Source of the DNA: Fasciola hepatica
Lineage: Eukaryota; Platyhelminthes; Trematoda; Plagiorchiida; Fasciolidae
Direction of reading: 5' to 3'
DNA: 64,000 nucleotides
Assembly (NCBI GenBank): GCA_948099385.1
Contig: CANUEZ040000203.1
Coordinates: 1,488,001 to 1,552,000, forward strand
Within the stretch, counting starts at the first letter, position 1. The number at the start of each line of letters is the position of its first letter. The translations under genes and the position numbers were made by a program. Below, one piece after another: positions 11,224 to 24,856 of the stretch. Below the pieces are notes generated by a model, which ran no database searches, had not been told where the DNA came from, and saw only the letters and a list, made by a program, of their open reading frames with translations.

Positions 11224-14200
11224 CTTAACAACACAAGGCTATCCGGGATGGCTCTCAACGCTTTGTTCAACATCTACACTACATGATATAGCACCCTTCC
11301 CAAACTCGCTTCAAATTTGAATGGTAAGAACCAGCTTCGCGCACACCGATCGACTCCTATGATGGATGACTTCTCTGTAGGGGCCTAAGTACAACCAACG
11401 CATTCCCAAATGAACAACCTACACAGCTTCCTTACTATGCATGCAATTGATTAGTAGTACGAGATTAGATCAGATTAGATTAGATTTGTATAATATGATT
11501 GATCATGCAGCTTGAACGCTCAACTGAGCATTGAAATCCATGGAAGCACTGTACAGCTGTTTCATCCTCTAAGGGACTCGACTCATCAGCAGTGCACATC
11601 GACCGAGCAACCACGGGCACTCCAACAACCGGTGAACCATTGTGAATCGAACAACTTAACAACACCGGGCTATCCGGGATGGCTATCAACGCTTTGTTCA
11701 ACTCCTACACTACATGATATGGCACCCTTCCCAAACTCGCTTCAAATTTGAATGGTAAGAACCAGCTTCGCGCACACTGATCGACTCCTATGATGGATGA
11801 CTTCTCTGTAGGGGCCTAAGTACAACCAACGCATTCCCAAATGAACAACCTACACAGCTTCCTTACTATGCATGCAATTGATTAGTAGAACGAGATTAGA
11901 TTAGATTAGATTAGATTTGTATAATATGATTGATCATGCAGCTTGAACGCTCAACTGAGCATTGAAATCCATGGAAGCACTGTACAGCTGTTTCATCCTC
12001 TAAGGGACTCGACTCATCAGCAGTGCACATCGACCGAGCCCCCACGGGCACTCCAACAACCGGTGAACCATTGTGAATCGAACAACTTAACAACACAAGG
12101 CTATCCGGGATGGCTCTCAACGCTTTGTTCAACATCTACACTACATGATATAGCACCCTTCCCAAACTCGCTTCAAATTTGAATGGTAAGAACCAGCTTC
12201 GCGCACACCGATCGACTCGTATGATGGATGACTTCTCTGTAGGGGCCTAAGTACAACCAACGCATTCCCAAATGAACAACCTACACAGCTTCCTTACTAT
12301 GCATGCAATTGTTTAGTAGTACGAGATTAGATCAGATTAGATTAGATTTGTATAATATGATTGATCATGCAGCTTGAACGCTCAACTGAGCATTGAAATC
12401 CATGGAAGCACTGTACAGCTGTTTCATCCTCTAAGGGACTCGACTCATCAGCAGTGCACATCGACCGAGCCCCCACGGGCACTCCAACAACCGGTGAACC
12501 ATTGTGAATCGAACAACTTAACAACACAAGGCTATCCGGGATGGCTCTCAACGCTTTGTTCAACATCTACACTACATGATATAGCACCCTTCCCAAACTC
12601 GCTTCACATTTGCATCGTAGGAACCAGCTTCGCGCACACCGATCGACTCGTATGATGGATGACTTCTCTTTAGGGGCCTGAGTACAACCAACGCATTCCC
12701 AAATGAACAACCTACACAGCTTCCTTACTATGCATGCAATTATATATTAGTACGAGATAAGTTCAGATTAGATTAGATTTGTATAATATGATTGATCATG
12801 CAGCTTGAACGCTCAACTGAGCATTGAAATCCATGGAAGCACTGTACAGCTGTTTCATCCTCTAAGGGACTCGACTCATCAGCAGTGCACATCGACCGAG
12901 CCCCCACGGGCACTCCAACAACCGGTGAACCATTGTGAATCGAACAACTTAACAACACAAGGCTATCCGGGATGGCTCTCAACGCTTTGTTCAACATCTA
13001 CACTACATGATATAGCACCCTTCCCAAACTCGCTTCAAATTTGAATGGTAAGAACCAGCTTCGCGCACACCGATCGACTCCTATGATGGATGACTTCTCT
13101 GTAGGGGCCTAAGTACAACCAACGCATTCCCAAATGAACAACCTACACAGCTTCCTTACTATGCATGCAATTGATTAGTAGTACGAGATTAGATCAGATT
13201 AGATTAGATTTGTATAATATGATTGATCATGCAGCTTGAACGCTCAACTGAACATTGAAATCCATGGAAGCACTGTACAGCTGTTTCATCCTCTAAGGGA
13301 CTCGACTCATCAGCAGTGCACATCGACCGAGCCCCCACGGGCACTCCAACAACTGGTGAACCATTGTTAATCGAACAACTTAACAAAACAAGGCTAACCG
13401 TGTTGCTATCATCGCTTTGTTCAACATCTACACTACATCATATAGCACCCTTCTCAAACTCGCTTCAAATTTGAATGGTAAGAACCAGCTTCGCGCACAC
13501 CGATCGACTCCTATGATGGATGACTTCTCTGTAGGGGCCTAAGTACAACCAACGCATTCCCAAATGAACAACCTACACAGCTTCCTTACTATGCATGCAA
13601 TTGATTAGTAGTACGAGATAAGATTAGATTAGATTAGATTTGTATAATATGATTGATCATGCAGCTTGAACGCTCAACTGAGCATTGAAATCCATGGAAG
13701 CACTGTACAGCTGTTTCATCCTCTAAGGGACTCGACTCATCAGCAGTGCACATCGACCGAGCCCCCACGGGCACTCCAACAACCGGTGAACCATTGTGAA
13801 TCGAACAACTTAACAACACCGGGCTATCCGGGATGGCTCTCAACGCTTTGTTCAACATCTACACTACATGATATGGCACCCTTCCCAAACTCGCTTCAAA
13901 TTTGAATGGTAAGAACCAGCTTCGCGCACACCGATCGACTCCTATGATGGATGACTTCTCTGTAGGGGCCTAAGTACAACCAACGCATTCACAAATGAAC
14001 AACCTACACAGCTTCCTTACTATGCATGCAATTGATTAGTAGGACGAGATTAGATCAGATTAGATTAGATTTGTATAATATGATTGATCATGCAGCTTGA
14101 ACGCTCAACTGAGCATTGAAATCCATGGAAGCACTGTACAGCTGTTTCATCCTCTAAGGGACTCGACTCATCAGCAGTGCACATCGACCGAGCCCCCACG

Positions 14201-15007
14201 GGCACTCCAACAACCGGTGAACCATTGGTAATCGAACAACTTAACAACACCGGGCTATCCGGGATGGCTCTCAACGCTTTGTTCAACATCTACACTACAG
14301 AATGTAGCACCGTTCCCAAACTCGCTTCAAATTTGAATGGTAAGAACCAGCTTCGCGCACACCGATCGACTCCTATGATGGATGACTTGTCTGTAGGGGC
14401 CTAAGTACAACCAACGCATTCCCAAATGAACAACCTACACAGCTTCCTTACTATGCATGCAATTGATTAGTAGTACGAGATTAGATCAGATTAGATTAGA
14501 TTTGTATAATATGATTGATCATGCAGCTTGAACGCTCAACTGAGCATTGAAATCCATGGAAGCACTGTACAGCTGTTTCATCCTCTAAGGGACTCGACTC
14601 ATCAGCAGTGCACATCGACCGAGCCCCCACGGGCACTCCAACAACCGGTGAACCATTGTGAATCGAACAATTTAACAAAACAAGGCTATCCGGGATTGCT
14701 CTCAACGCTTTGTTCCACATCTACACTACATCATATATAGCACCCTTCCCAAACTGGCTTCAAATTTGAATGGTAAGAACCAGCTTCGCGCACACCGATC
14801 CACTCCTATGATGGATGACTTCTCTGTAGGCGCCTGAGTACAACCAACGCATTCCCAAATGAACAACCTACACAGCTTCCTTACTATGCACGCAATTGAT
14901 TAGTAGTACGAGATTAGATCAGATTAGATTAGATTTGTATAATATGATTGATCATGCAGCTTGAACGCTCAACTGAGCATTGAAATCCATGGAAGCACTG
15001 TACAGCT

Positions 15008-15026
15008 CTTACATTCTTGTTGGAAT
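15008..15026 (+). repeat. Clustered-substitution patch, type 1 (second of three)
   Basis: This has the same nine substitutions as the patch at 5099, here in the 441-bp unit starting at 14929. The flanking monomer sequence is standard. Confidence 0.9.
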
Positions 15027-15342
15027 TCGACTCATCAGCAGTGCACATCGACCGAGCCCCCACGGGCACTCCAACAACCGGTGAACCATTGTGAATCGAA
15101 CAACCTAACAACACCGGGCTATCCGGGATGGCTCTCAACGCTTTGTTCAACATCTACACTACATGATATAGCACCCTCCCCAAACTCGCTTCAAATTTGA
15201 ATGGTAAGAACCAGCTTCGCGCACACCGATCGACTCCTATGATGGATGACTTCTCTGTAGGGGCCTAAGTACAACCAACGCATTCCCAAATGAACAACCT
15301 ACACAGCTTCCTTACTATGCTTGCAATTGATTAGTAGTACGA

Positions 15343-15377
15343 GATTAGATTAGATTAGATTAGATTAGATTAGATTT
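15343..15377 (+). repeat. Expanded (GATTA)6 pentamer tract at unit junction
   Basis: Six perfect GATTA pentamers followed by GATTT, the longest such tract in the window. The standard junction has four pentamers (GATTA, GATCA, GATTA, GATTA) before GATTT, or the alternative GATAA, GTTCA, GATTA, GATTA. Two extra pentamers make this unit 441 bp, the longest of all 147. The pattern is that of slippage in a short tandem repeat nested inside the satellite. Confidence 0.93.
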
Positions 15378-15879
15378 GTATAATATGATTGATCATGCAG
15401 CTTGAACGCTCAACTGAGCATTGAAATCCATGGAAGCACTGCACAGCTGTTTCATCCTCTAAGGGACTCGACTCATCAGCAGTGCACATCGACCGAGCCC
15501 CCACGGGCACTCCAACAACCGGTGAACCATTGTGAATCGAACAACTTAACAAGACAAGGCTATCCGGGATTGCTCTCAACGCTTTGTTCAACATCTACAC
15601 TACATGATATAGCACCCTTCCCAAACTCGCTTCAAATTTGAATGGTAAGAACCAGCTTCGCGCACACCGATCCACTCCTATGATGGATGACTTCTCTGTA
15701 GGCGCATAAGTACAACCAACGCATTCCCAAATGAACAACCTACACAGATTCCCTACTATGCATGCAATTGTTTAGTAGTACGAGATAAGTTCAGATTAGA
15801 TTAGATTTGTATAATATGATTGATCATGCAGCTTGAACGCTCAACTGAGCATTGAAATCCATGGAAGCACTGTACAGCT

Positions 15880-15898
15880 CTTACATTCTTGTTGGAAT
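15880..15898 (+). repeat. Clustered-substitution patch, type 1 (third of three)
   Basis: This has the same nine substitutions as the patches at 5099 and 15008, in the unit starting at 15801. It is two units from the second copy, with an ordinary unit between them. Confidence 0.9.
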
Positions 15899-16662
15899 TC
15901 GACTCATCAGCAGTGCACATCGACCGAGCCCACACGGGCACTCCAACAACCGGTGAACCATTGTGAATCGAACAACTTAACAACACCGGGCTATCCGGGA
16001 TGGCTCTCAACGCTTTGTTCAACATCTACACTACATGATATAGCACCCTTCCCAAACTCGCTTCAAATTTGAATGGTAAGAACCAGCTTCGCGCACACCG
16101 ATCGACTCCTATGATGGATGATTTCTCTGTAGGGGCCTAAGTACAACCAACGCATTCCCAAATGAACAACCTACACAGCTTCGTTACTATGCATGCAATT
16201 GATTAGTAGTACGAGATAAGTTCAAATTAGATTAGATTTGTATAATATGATTGATCATGCAGCTTGAACGCTCAACTGAGCATTGAAATCCATGGAAGCA
16301 CTGTACAGCTGTTTCATCCTCTAAGGGATTCGACTCATCAGCAGTGCACATCGACCGAGCCCCCACGGGCACTCCAACAACCGGTGAACCATTGGTAATC
16401 GAACAACTTAACAAAACAAGGCTATCCGTGATTGTTATCATCGCTTTGTTCAACATCTACACTACATGATATAGCACCCTTCCCAAACTGGCTTCAAATT
16501 TGAATGGTAAGAACCAGCTTCGCGCACACCGATCGACACCTATGATGGATGACTTCTCTGTAGGGGCCTAAGTACAACCAACGCATTCCCAAATGAACAA
16601 CCTACACAGCTTCGTTACTATGCATGCAATTGATTAGTAGTACGAGATTAGATCAGATTAGA

Positions 16663-18396
16663 TTAGATTTGTATAATATGATTGATCATGCAGCTTGAAC
16701 GCTCAACTGAGCATTGAAATCCATGGAAGCACTGTACAGCTGTTTCATCCTCTAAGGGACTCGACTCATCAGCAGTGCACATCGACTGAGCCCCCACGGG
16801 CACTCCAACAACCGGTGAACCATTGTGAATCGAACAAATTAACAAAACAAGGCTATCCGGGATGGCTATCAACGCTTTGTTCAACATCTACACTACATGA
16901 TATAGCACCCTTCCCAAACTCGCTTCAAATTTGAATGGTAAGAACCAGCTTCGCGCACACCGATCGACTCCTATGATGGATGACTTCTCTGTAGGGGCCT
17001 AAGTACAACCAACGCATTCCCAAATGAACAACCTACACAGCTTCCTTACTATGCATGCAATTGATTAGTAGTACGAGATTAGATTAGATTAGATTAGATA
17101 AGATTTGTATAATATGTTTGATCATGCAGCTTGAACGCTCAACTGAGCATTGAAATCCATGGAAGCACTGTACAGCTGTTTCATCCTCTAAGGGACTCGA
17201 CGCATCAGCAGTGCACATCGACTGAGCCCCCACGGGCACTCCAACAACCGGTGAACCATTGTGAATCGAACAATTTAACAAAACAAGGCTATCAAGGATG
17301 GCTATCAACGCTTTGTTCAACATCTACACTACAGGATATAGCACCCTTCCCAAACTCGCTTCAAATTTGAATGGTAAGAACCAGCTTCACGCACACCGAT
17401 CGACTCCTATGATGGATGACTTCTCTGTAGTGGCCTAAGTACAACCAACGCATTCCCAAATGAACAACCTACACAGCTTCCTTACTATGCATGCAATTGA
17501 TTAGTAGTACGAGATTAGATCAGATTAGATTAGATTTGTATAATATGATTGATCATGCAGCTTGAACGCTCAACTGAGCATTGAAATCCATGGAAGCACT
17601 GTACAGCTGTTTCATCCTCTAAGGGACTGGACTCATCAGCAGTGCACATCGACCGAGCCCACACGGGCACTCCAACAACCGGTGAACCATTGGTAATCGA
17701 ACAACTTAACAAAACAAGGCTATCCGGGATTGCTATCATCGCTTTGTTCAACATCTACACTACATCATATAGCACCCTTCCCAAACTCGCTTCAAATTTG
17801 AATGGTAAGAACCAGCTTCGCGCACACCGATCGACTCGTATGATGGATGACTTCTCTGTAGGGGCCTAAGTACAACCAACGCATTCCCAAATGAACAACC
17901 TACACAGCTTCCTTACTATGCATGCAATTGATTAGTAGTACGAGATTAGATTAGATTAGATTAGATAAGATTTGTATAATATGTTTGATCATGCAGCTTG
18001 AACGCTCAACTGAGCATTGAAATCCATGGAAGCACTGTACAGCTGTTTCATCCTCTAAGGGACTCGACGCATCAGCAGTGCACATCGACTGAGCACTCAC
18101 GGGCACTCCAACAACCGGTGAACCATTGTGAATCGAACAACTTAACAAAACAAGGCTATCCGGGATTGCTATCATCGCTTTGTTCAACATCTACACTACA
18201 TGATATAGCACCCTTCCCAAACTCGCTTTAAATTTGAATGGTAAGAACCAGCTTCGCGCACACCGATCGACTCCTATGATGGATGACTTCTCTGTAGGGG
18301 CCTAAGTACAACCAACGCATTCCCAAATGAACAACCTACACAGCTTCCTTACTATGCATGCAATTGATTAGTAGTACGAGATTAGATCAGATTAGA
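16663..18396 (+). repeat. Dimeric duplication, displacement 867 bp (units 39-42)
   Basis: The junctions near 17081 and 17943 both carry an expanded pentamer tract ending GATAAGATTTG, followed by TAATATGTTTGATC in place of TAATATGATTGATC. Both following units, 17099 and 17966, share GACGCATCAGCAGTG and CATCGACTGAGC. The displacement is 867 bp: one 431-bp unit plus one of 436 bp. The second members diverge (TATCAAGGATGG only near 17291; CACTCACGGG only near 18095), so later conversion or mutation has altered the copies. Confidence 0.82.
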
Positions 18397-20982
18397 TTAG
18401 ATTTGTATAATATGATTGATCATGCAGCTTGAACGCTCAACTGAGCATTGAAATCCATGGAAGCACTGTACAGCTGTTTCATCCTCTAAGGGACTCGACT
18501 CATCAGCAGTGCAAATCGACCGAGCCCACACGGGCACTCCAACAACTGGTGAACCATTGGTAATCGAACAACTTAACAACACCGGGCTATCCGGGATGGC
18601 TCTCAACGCTTTGTTCAACATCTACAATACAGGATATAGCACCGTTCCCAAACTCGCTTCAAATTTGAATGGTAAGAACCAGCTTCGCGCACACCGATCG
18701 ACTCCTATGATGGATGAATTCTCTGTAGGGGCATAAGTACAACCAACGCATTCCCAAATGAACAACCTACACAGCTTCCTTACTATGCATGCAATTGATT
18801 AGTAGTACGAGATAAGTTCAGATTAGATTAGATTTGTATAATATGATTGATCATGCAGCTTGAACGCTCGACTGAGCATCGAAATCCATGGAAGCACTGT
18901 ACAGCTGTTTCATCCTCTAAGGGACTCGACTCATCAGCAGCGCACATCGACTGAGCCCCCACGGGCACTCCAACAACCGGTGAACCATTGTGAATCGAAC
19001 AACTTAACAAAACAAGGCTATCCGTGATTGCTATCATCGATTTGTTCAACATCTACACTACAGGATATAGCACCCTTCCCAAACTCGCTTCAAATTTGAA
19101 TGGTAAGAACCAGCTTCGCGCACACCGATCGACGCCTATGATGGATGACTTCTCTGTAGGGGCCTAAGTACAACCAACGCATTCCCAACTGAACAACCTA
19201 CACAGCTTCCTTACTATGCATGCAATTAATTATTACTACGAGATAAGTTCAGATTAGATTAGATTTGTATAATATGATTGATCATGCAGCTTGAACGCTC
19301 AACTGAGCATTGAAATCCATGGAAGCACTGTACAGCTGTTTCATCCTCTAAGGGATTCGACTCATCCGCAGTGCACATCGACCGAGCCCCCACGGGCACT
19401 CCAACAACCGGTGAACCATTGTGAATCGAACAACTTAACAAAACAAGGCTATCCGTGATTGCTATCATCGATTTGTTCAACATCTACACTACATGATATA
19501 GCACCCTTCCCAAACTCGCTTCAAATTTGAATGGTAAGAACCAGCTTCGCGCACACCGATCGACTCCTATGATGGATGAATTCTCTGTAGGGGCCTAAGT
19601 ACAACCAACGCATTCCCAACTGAACAACCTACACAGCTTCTTTACTATGCATGCAATTGATTAGTAGTATGAGATAAGTTCAGATTAGATTAGATTTGTA
19701 TAATATGATTGATCATGCAGCTTGAACGCTCAACTGAGCATTGAAATCCATGGAAGCACTGTACAGCTGTTTCATCCTCTAAGGGATTCGACTCATCGGC
19801 TGTGCACATCGACCGAGCCCACACGGGCACTCCAACAACCGGTGAACCATTGTGAATCGAACAACTTAACAACACAAGGCTATCCGGGATGGCTATCATC
19901 GCTTTGTTCAACATCTACACTACATGATATAGCACCCTTCCCAAACTCGCTTCAAATTGGAATGGTAAGAACCAGCTTCGCGCACACCGATCGACTCCTA
20001 TGATGGATGACTTCTGTGTAGGCGCCTAAGTACAACCGAAGCATTCTCAAATGAACAACCTACACAGCTTCCTTACTAAGCATGCCATTGATTAGTAGTA
20101 CGAGATTAGATCAGATTAGATTAGATTTGTATAATATGATTGATCATGCAGCTTGAACGCTCAACTGAGCATTGAAATCCATGGAAGCACTGTACAGCTG
20201 TTTCATCCTCTAAGGGACTCGACTCATCAGCAGTGCAAATCGACCGAGCCCACACGGGCACTCCAACAACTGGTGAACCATTGGTAATCGAACAACTTAA
20301 CAAAACAAGGCTATCCGTGATTGCTATCATCGATTTGTTCAACATCTACACTAAATCATATAGCACCCTTCCCAAACTCGCTTTAAATTTGAATGGTAAG
20401 AACCAGCTTCGCGCACACCGATCGACTCCTATGATGGATGACTTCTCTGTAGGGGCCTAAGTACAACCAACGCATTCCCAAATGAACAACCTACACAGCT
20501 TCCTTACTATGCATGCAATTAATTATTAGTACGAGATAAGTTCAGATTAGATTAGATTTGTATAATATGATTGATCATGCAGCTTGAACGCTCAACTGAG
20601 CATTGAAATCCATGGAAGCTTTGTACAGCTGTTTCATCCTCTAAGGGTTTCGACTCATCCGCAGTGCACATCGACCGAGCCCCCACGGGCACTCCAACAA
20701 CCGGTGAACCATTGGTAATCGAACAACTTAACAAAACAAGGCTATCCGTGATTGCTATCATCGATTTGTTCAAAATCTACACTAAATCATATAGCACTCT
20801 TCCCAAACTCGCTTCAAATTTGAATGGTAAGAACCAGCTTCGCGCACACCGATCGACTCCTATGATGGATGACTTCTCTTTAGGGGCCTAAGTACAACCA
20901 ACGCATTCCCAAATGAACAACCTACACAGCTTCTTTACTATGCATGCAATTGATTAGTAGTATGAGATAAGTTCAGATTAGA
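18397..20982 (+). repeat. Regional family block (units 43-48) with GTGATTGCTATCATCGATTTG
   Basis: Unit starts are 18397, 18828, 19259, 19690, 20121 and 20552, all 431 bp. Units 18828, 19259, 20121 and 20552 share the variable-zone form GTGATTGCTATCATCGATTTG, in which ATCATCG replaces CTCAACG and ATTTG replaces CTTTG. Other local markers are ATTCGACTCATCCGC (19259, 20552), CAATTAATTATT junctions (19225, 20516), and CCCAACTGAAC (19187, 19618). The block begins with one ACACCGGGC unit at 18397. Confidence 0.85.
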
Positions 20983-23900
20983 TTAGATTTGTATAATATG
21001 ATTGATCATGCAGCTTGAACGCTCAACTGAGCATTGAAATCCATGGAAGCACTGTACAGCTGTTTCATCCTCTAAGGGATTCGACTCATCGGCAGTGCAC
21101 ATCGACCGAGCCCACACGGGCACTCCAACAACCGGTGAACCATTGTGAATCGAACAACTTAACAACACAAGGCTATCCGGGATGGCTATCAACGCTTTGT
21201 TCAACATCTACACTACATCATATAGCACCCTTCCCAAACTCGCTTCAAATTTGAATGGTAAGAACCAGCTTCGCGCACACCGATCGACTCCTATGATGGA
21301 TGACTTCTGTGTAGGGGCCTAAGTACAACCAAAGCATTCTCAAATGAACAACCTACACAGCTTCCTTACTATGCATGCAATTGATTAGTAGTACGAGATT
21401 AGATCAGATTAGATTAGATTTGTATAATATGATTGATCATGCAGCTTGAACGCTCAACTGAGCATTGAAATCCATGGAAGCACTGTACAGCTGTTTCATC
21501 CTCTAAGGGACTCGACTCATCAGCAGTGCAAATCGACCGAGCCCACACGGACACTCCAACAACTGGTGAACCATTGTGAATCGAACAACTTAACAACACA
21601 AGGCTATCCGGGTTGCTATCATCGCTTTGTTCAACATCTACACTACATGATATAGCACCCTCCCCAAACTCGCTTTAAATTTGAATGGTAAGAACCAGCT
21701 TCGCGCACACCGATCGACTCCTATGATGGATGACTTCTGTGTAGGGGCCTAAGTACAACCAACGCATTCCCAAATGAACAATATACACAGCTTCCTTACT
21801 ATGCATGCAATTGATTAGTAGTACGAGATTAGATCAGATTAGATTAGATTTGTATAATATGATTGATCATGCAGCTTGAACGCTCAACTGAGCATTGAAA
21901 TCCATGGAAGCACTGTACAGCTGTTTCATCCTCTAAGGGATTCGACTCATCCGCAGTGCACATCGACCGAGCCCCCACGGGCACTCCAACAACCGGTGAA
22001 CCATTGTGAATCGAACAACTTAACAAAACAAGGCTATCCGTGATTGCTATCATCGATTTGTTCAAAATCTACACTAAATCATATAGCACTCTTCCCAAAC
22101 TCGCTTCAAATTTGAATGGTAAGAACCAGCTTCGCGCACACCGATCGACTCCTATGATGGATGACTTCTGTGTAGGGGCCTAAGTACAACCAACGCATTC
22201 CCAAATGAACAACCTACACAGCTTCTTTACTATGCATGCAATTGATTAGTAGTATGAGATAAGTTCAGATTAGATTAGATTTGTATAATATGATTGATCA
22301 TGCAGCTTGAACGCTCAACTGAGCATTGAAATCCATGGAAGCACTGTACAGCTGTTTCATCCTCTAAGGGATTCGACTCATCGGCAGTGCACATCGACCG
22401 AGCCCACACGGGCACTCCAACAACCGGTGAACCATTGTGAATCGAACAACTTAACAACACAAGGCTATCCGGGATGGCTATCAACGCTTTGTTCAACATC
22501 TACACTACATCATATAGCACCCTTCCCAAACTCGCTTCAAATTTGAATGGTAAGAACCAGCTTCGCGCACACCGATCGACTCCTATGATGGATGACTTCT
22601 GTGTAGGGGCCTAAGTACAACCAAAGCATTCTCAAATGAACAACCTACACAGCTTCCTTACTATGCATGCAATTGATTAGTAGTACGAGATTAGATCAGA
22701 TTAGATTAGATTTGTATAATATGATTGATCATGCAGCTTGAACGCTCAACTGAGCATTGAAATCCATGGAAGCACTGTACAGCTGTTTCATCCTCTAAGG
22801 GACTCGACTCATCAGCAGTGCAAATCGACCGAGCCCACAGGGACACTCCAACAACTGGTGAACCATTGTGAATCGAACAACTTAACAACACAAGGCTATC
22901 CGGGTTGCTATCATCGCTTTGTTCAACATCTACACTACATGATATAGCACCCTCCCCAAACTCGCTTCAAATTTGAATGGTAAGAACCAGCTTCGCGCAC
23001 ACCGATCGACTCCTATGATGGATGACTTCTGTGTAGGGGCCTAAGTACAACCAAAGCATTCTCAAATGAACAACCTACACAGCTTCCTTACTATGCATGC
23101 AATTGATTAGTAGTACGAGATTAGATCAGATTAGATTAGATTTGTATAATATGATTGATCATGCAGCTTGAACGCTCAACTGAGCATTGAAATCCATGGA
23201 AGCACTGTACAGCTGTTTCATCCTCTAAGGGATTCGACTCATCGGCAGTGCACATCGACCGAGCCCACACGGGCACTCCAACAACCGGTGAACCATTGTG
23301 AATCGAACAACTTAACAACACAAGGCTATCCGGGATGGCTATCAACGCTTTGTTCAACATCTACACTACATCATATAGCACCCTTCCCAAACTCGCTTCA
23401 AATTTGAATGGTAAGAACCAGCTTCGCGCACACCGATCGACTCCTATGATGGATGACTTCTGTGTAGGGGCCTAAGTACAACCAAAGCATTCTCAAATGA
23501 ACAACCTACACAGCTTCCTTACTATGCATGCAATTGATTAGTAGTACGAGATTAGATCAGATTAGATTAGATTTGTATAATATGATTGATCATGCAGCTT
23601 GAACGCTCAACTGAGCATTGAAATCCATGGAAGCACTGTACAGCTGTTTCATCCTCTAAGGGACTCGACTCATCAGCAGTGCAAATCGACCGAGCCCACA
23701 GGGACACTCCAACAACTGGTGAACCATTGTGAATCGAACAACTTAACAACACAAGGCTATCCGGGTTGCTATCATCGCTTTGTTCAACATCTACACTACA
23801 TGATATAGCACCGTTCCCAAACTCGCTTCAAATTTGAATGGTAAGAACCAGCTTCGCGCACACCGATCGACTCCTATGATGGATGACTTCTGTGTAGGGG

Positions 23901-24856
23901 CCTAAGTACAACCAACGCATTCCCAAATGAACAACCTACACAGCTTCCTTACTATGCATGCAATTGATTAGTAGTACGAGATTAGATCAGATTAGATTAG
24001 ATTTGTATAATATGATTGATCATGCAGCTTGAACGCTCAACTGAGCATTGAAATCCATGGAAGCACTGTACAGCTGTTTCATCCTCTAAGGGACTCGACT
24101 CATCAGCAGTGCAAATCGACCGAGCCCACACGGAAACTCCAACAACTGGTGAACCATTGTGAATCGAACAACTTAACAACACAAGGCTATCGGGGTTGCT
24201 ATCATCGCTTTGTTCAACATCTACACTACATGATATAGCACCCTCCCCAAACTCGCTTCAAATTTGAATGGTAAGAACCAGCTTCGCGCACACCGATCGA
24301 CTCCTATGATGGATGACTTCTCTGTAGGGGCCTAAGTACAACCAACGCATTCCCAAATGAACAACCTACACAGCTTCCTTACTATGCATGCAATTATATA
24401 TTAGTACGAGATAAGTTCAGATTAGATTAGATTTGTATAATATGATTGATCATGCAGCTTGAACGCTCAACTGAGCATTGAAATCCATGGAAGCACTGTA
24501 CAGCTGTTTCATCCTCTAAGGGACTCGACTCATCAGCAGTGCAAATCGACCGAGCCCACACGGACACTCCAAAAACTGGTGAACCATTGTGAATCGAACA
24601 ACTTAACAACACAAGGCTATCCGGGTTGCTATCATCGCTTTGTTCAACATCTACACTACATGATATAGCACCCTCCCCAAACTCGCTTTAAATTTGAATG
24701 GTAAGAACCAGCTTCGCGCACACCGATCGACTCCTATGATGGATGAATTCTCTGTAGGGGCCTAAGTACAACCAACGCATTCCCAAATGAACAACCTACA
24801 CAGCTTCCTTACTATGCATGCAATTGATTAGTAGTACGAGATTAGATCAGATTAGA
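20983..24856 (+). repeat. Block of units 49-57 with dimeric register (861 bp) and a 430-bp subfamily
   Basis: Units 21414, 22706, 23567, 23997 and 24427 are all 430 bp because they read CCGGGTTGCTATCATCG, one base shorter than CCGGGATTGCTATC. They also share GCAAATCGACC and ACAACTGG, or a one-base variant. The pair 22275 + 22706 recurs as 23136 + 23567, 861 bp further on. The pairs share the rare CACAGGGACACTCC (near 22836 and 23697) and a sister unit with CATCGGCAGTG plus CCCACACGGG. A three-unit spacing of 1,292 bp (20983 to 22275) is also present. CTTCTGTGTAGG in place of CTTCTCTGTAGG marks most of the block up to about 23890. Confidence 0.87.

Larger units (their letters stand above)
11049..16662 (+). 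repeat. Block of units 26-38, mixed variants with most of the left-half length oddities
   Basis: Unit starts are 11049, 11480, 11911, 12342, 12773, 13204, 13634, 14065, 14496, 14929, 15370, 15801 and 16232. The first of these is still covered by the end of the 1,724-bp tetramer. Unit 11049 matches units 8463 and 10187. Unit 13204 is 430 bp and carries GTGTTGCTATC, unit 14496 is 433 bp and unit 14929 is 441 bp. The junction before unit 12773 has TATATATTAG in place of TGATTAGTAG. ACACCGGGC units are frequent here (11663, 13816, 14248, 15112, 15984). Two units carry the type 1 substitution patch. From 16232 the next regional family begins to appear (GTGATTGTTATCATCG). Confidence 0.88.
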
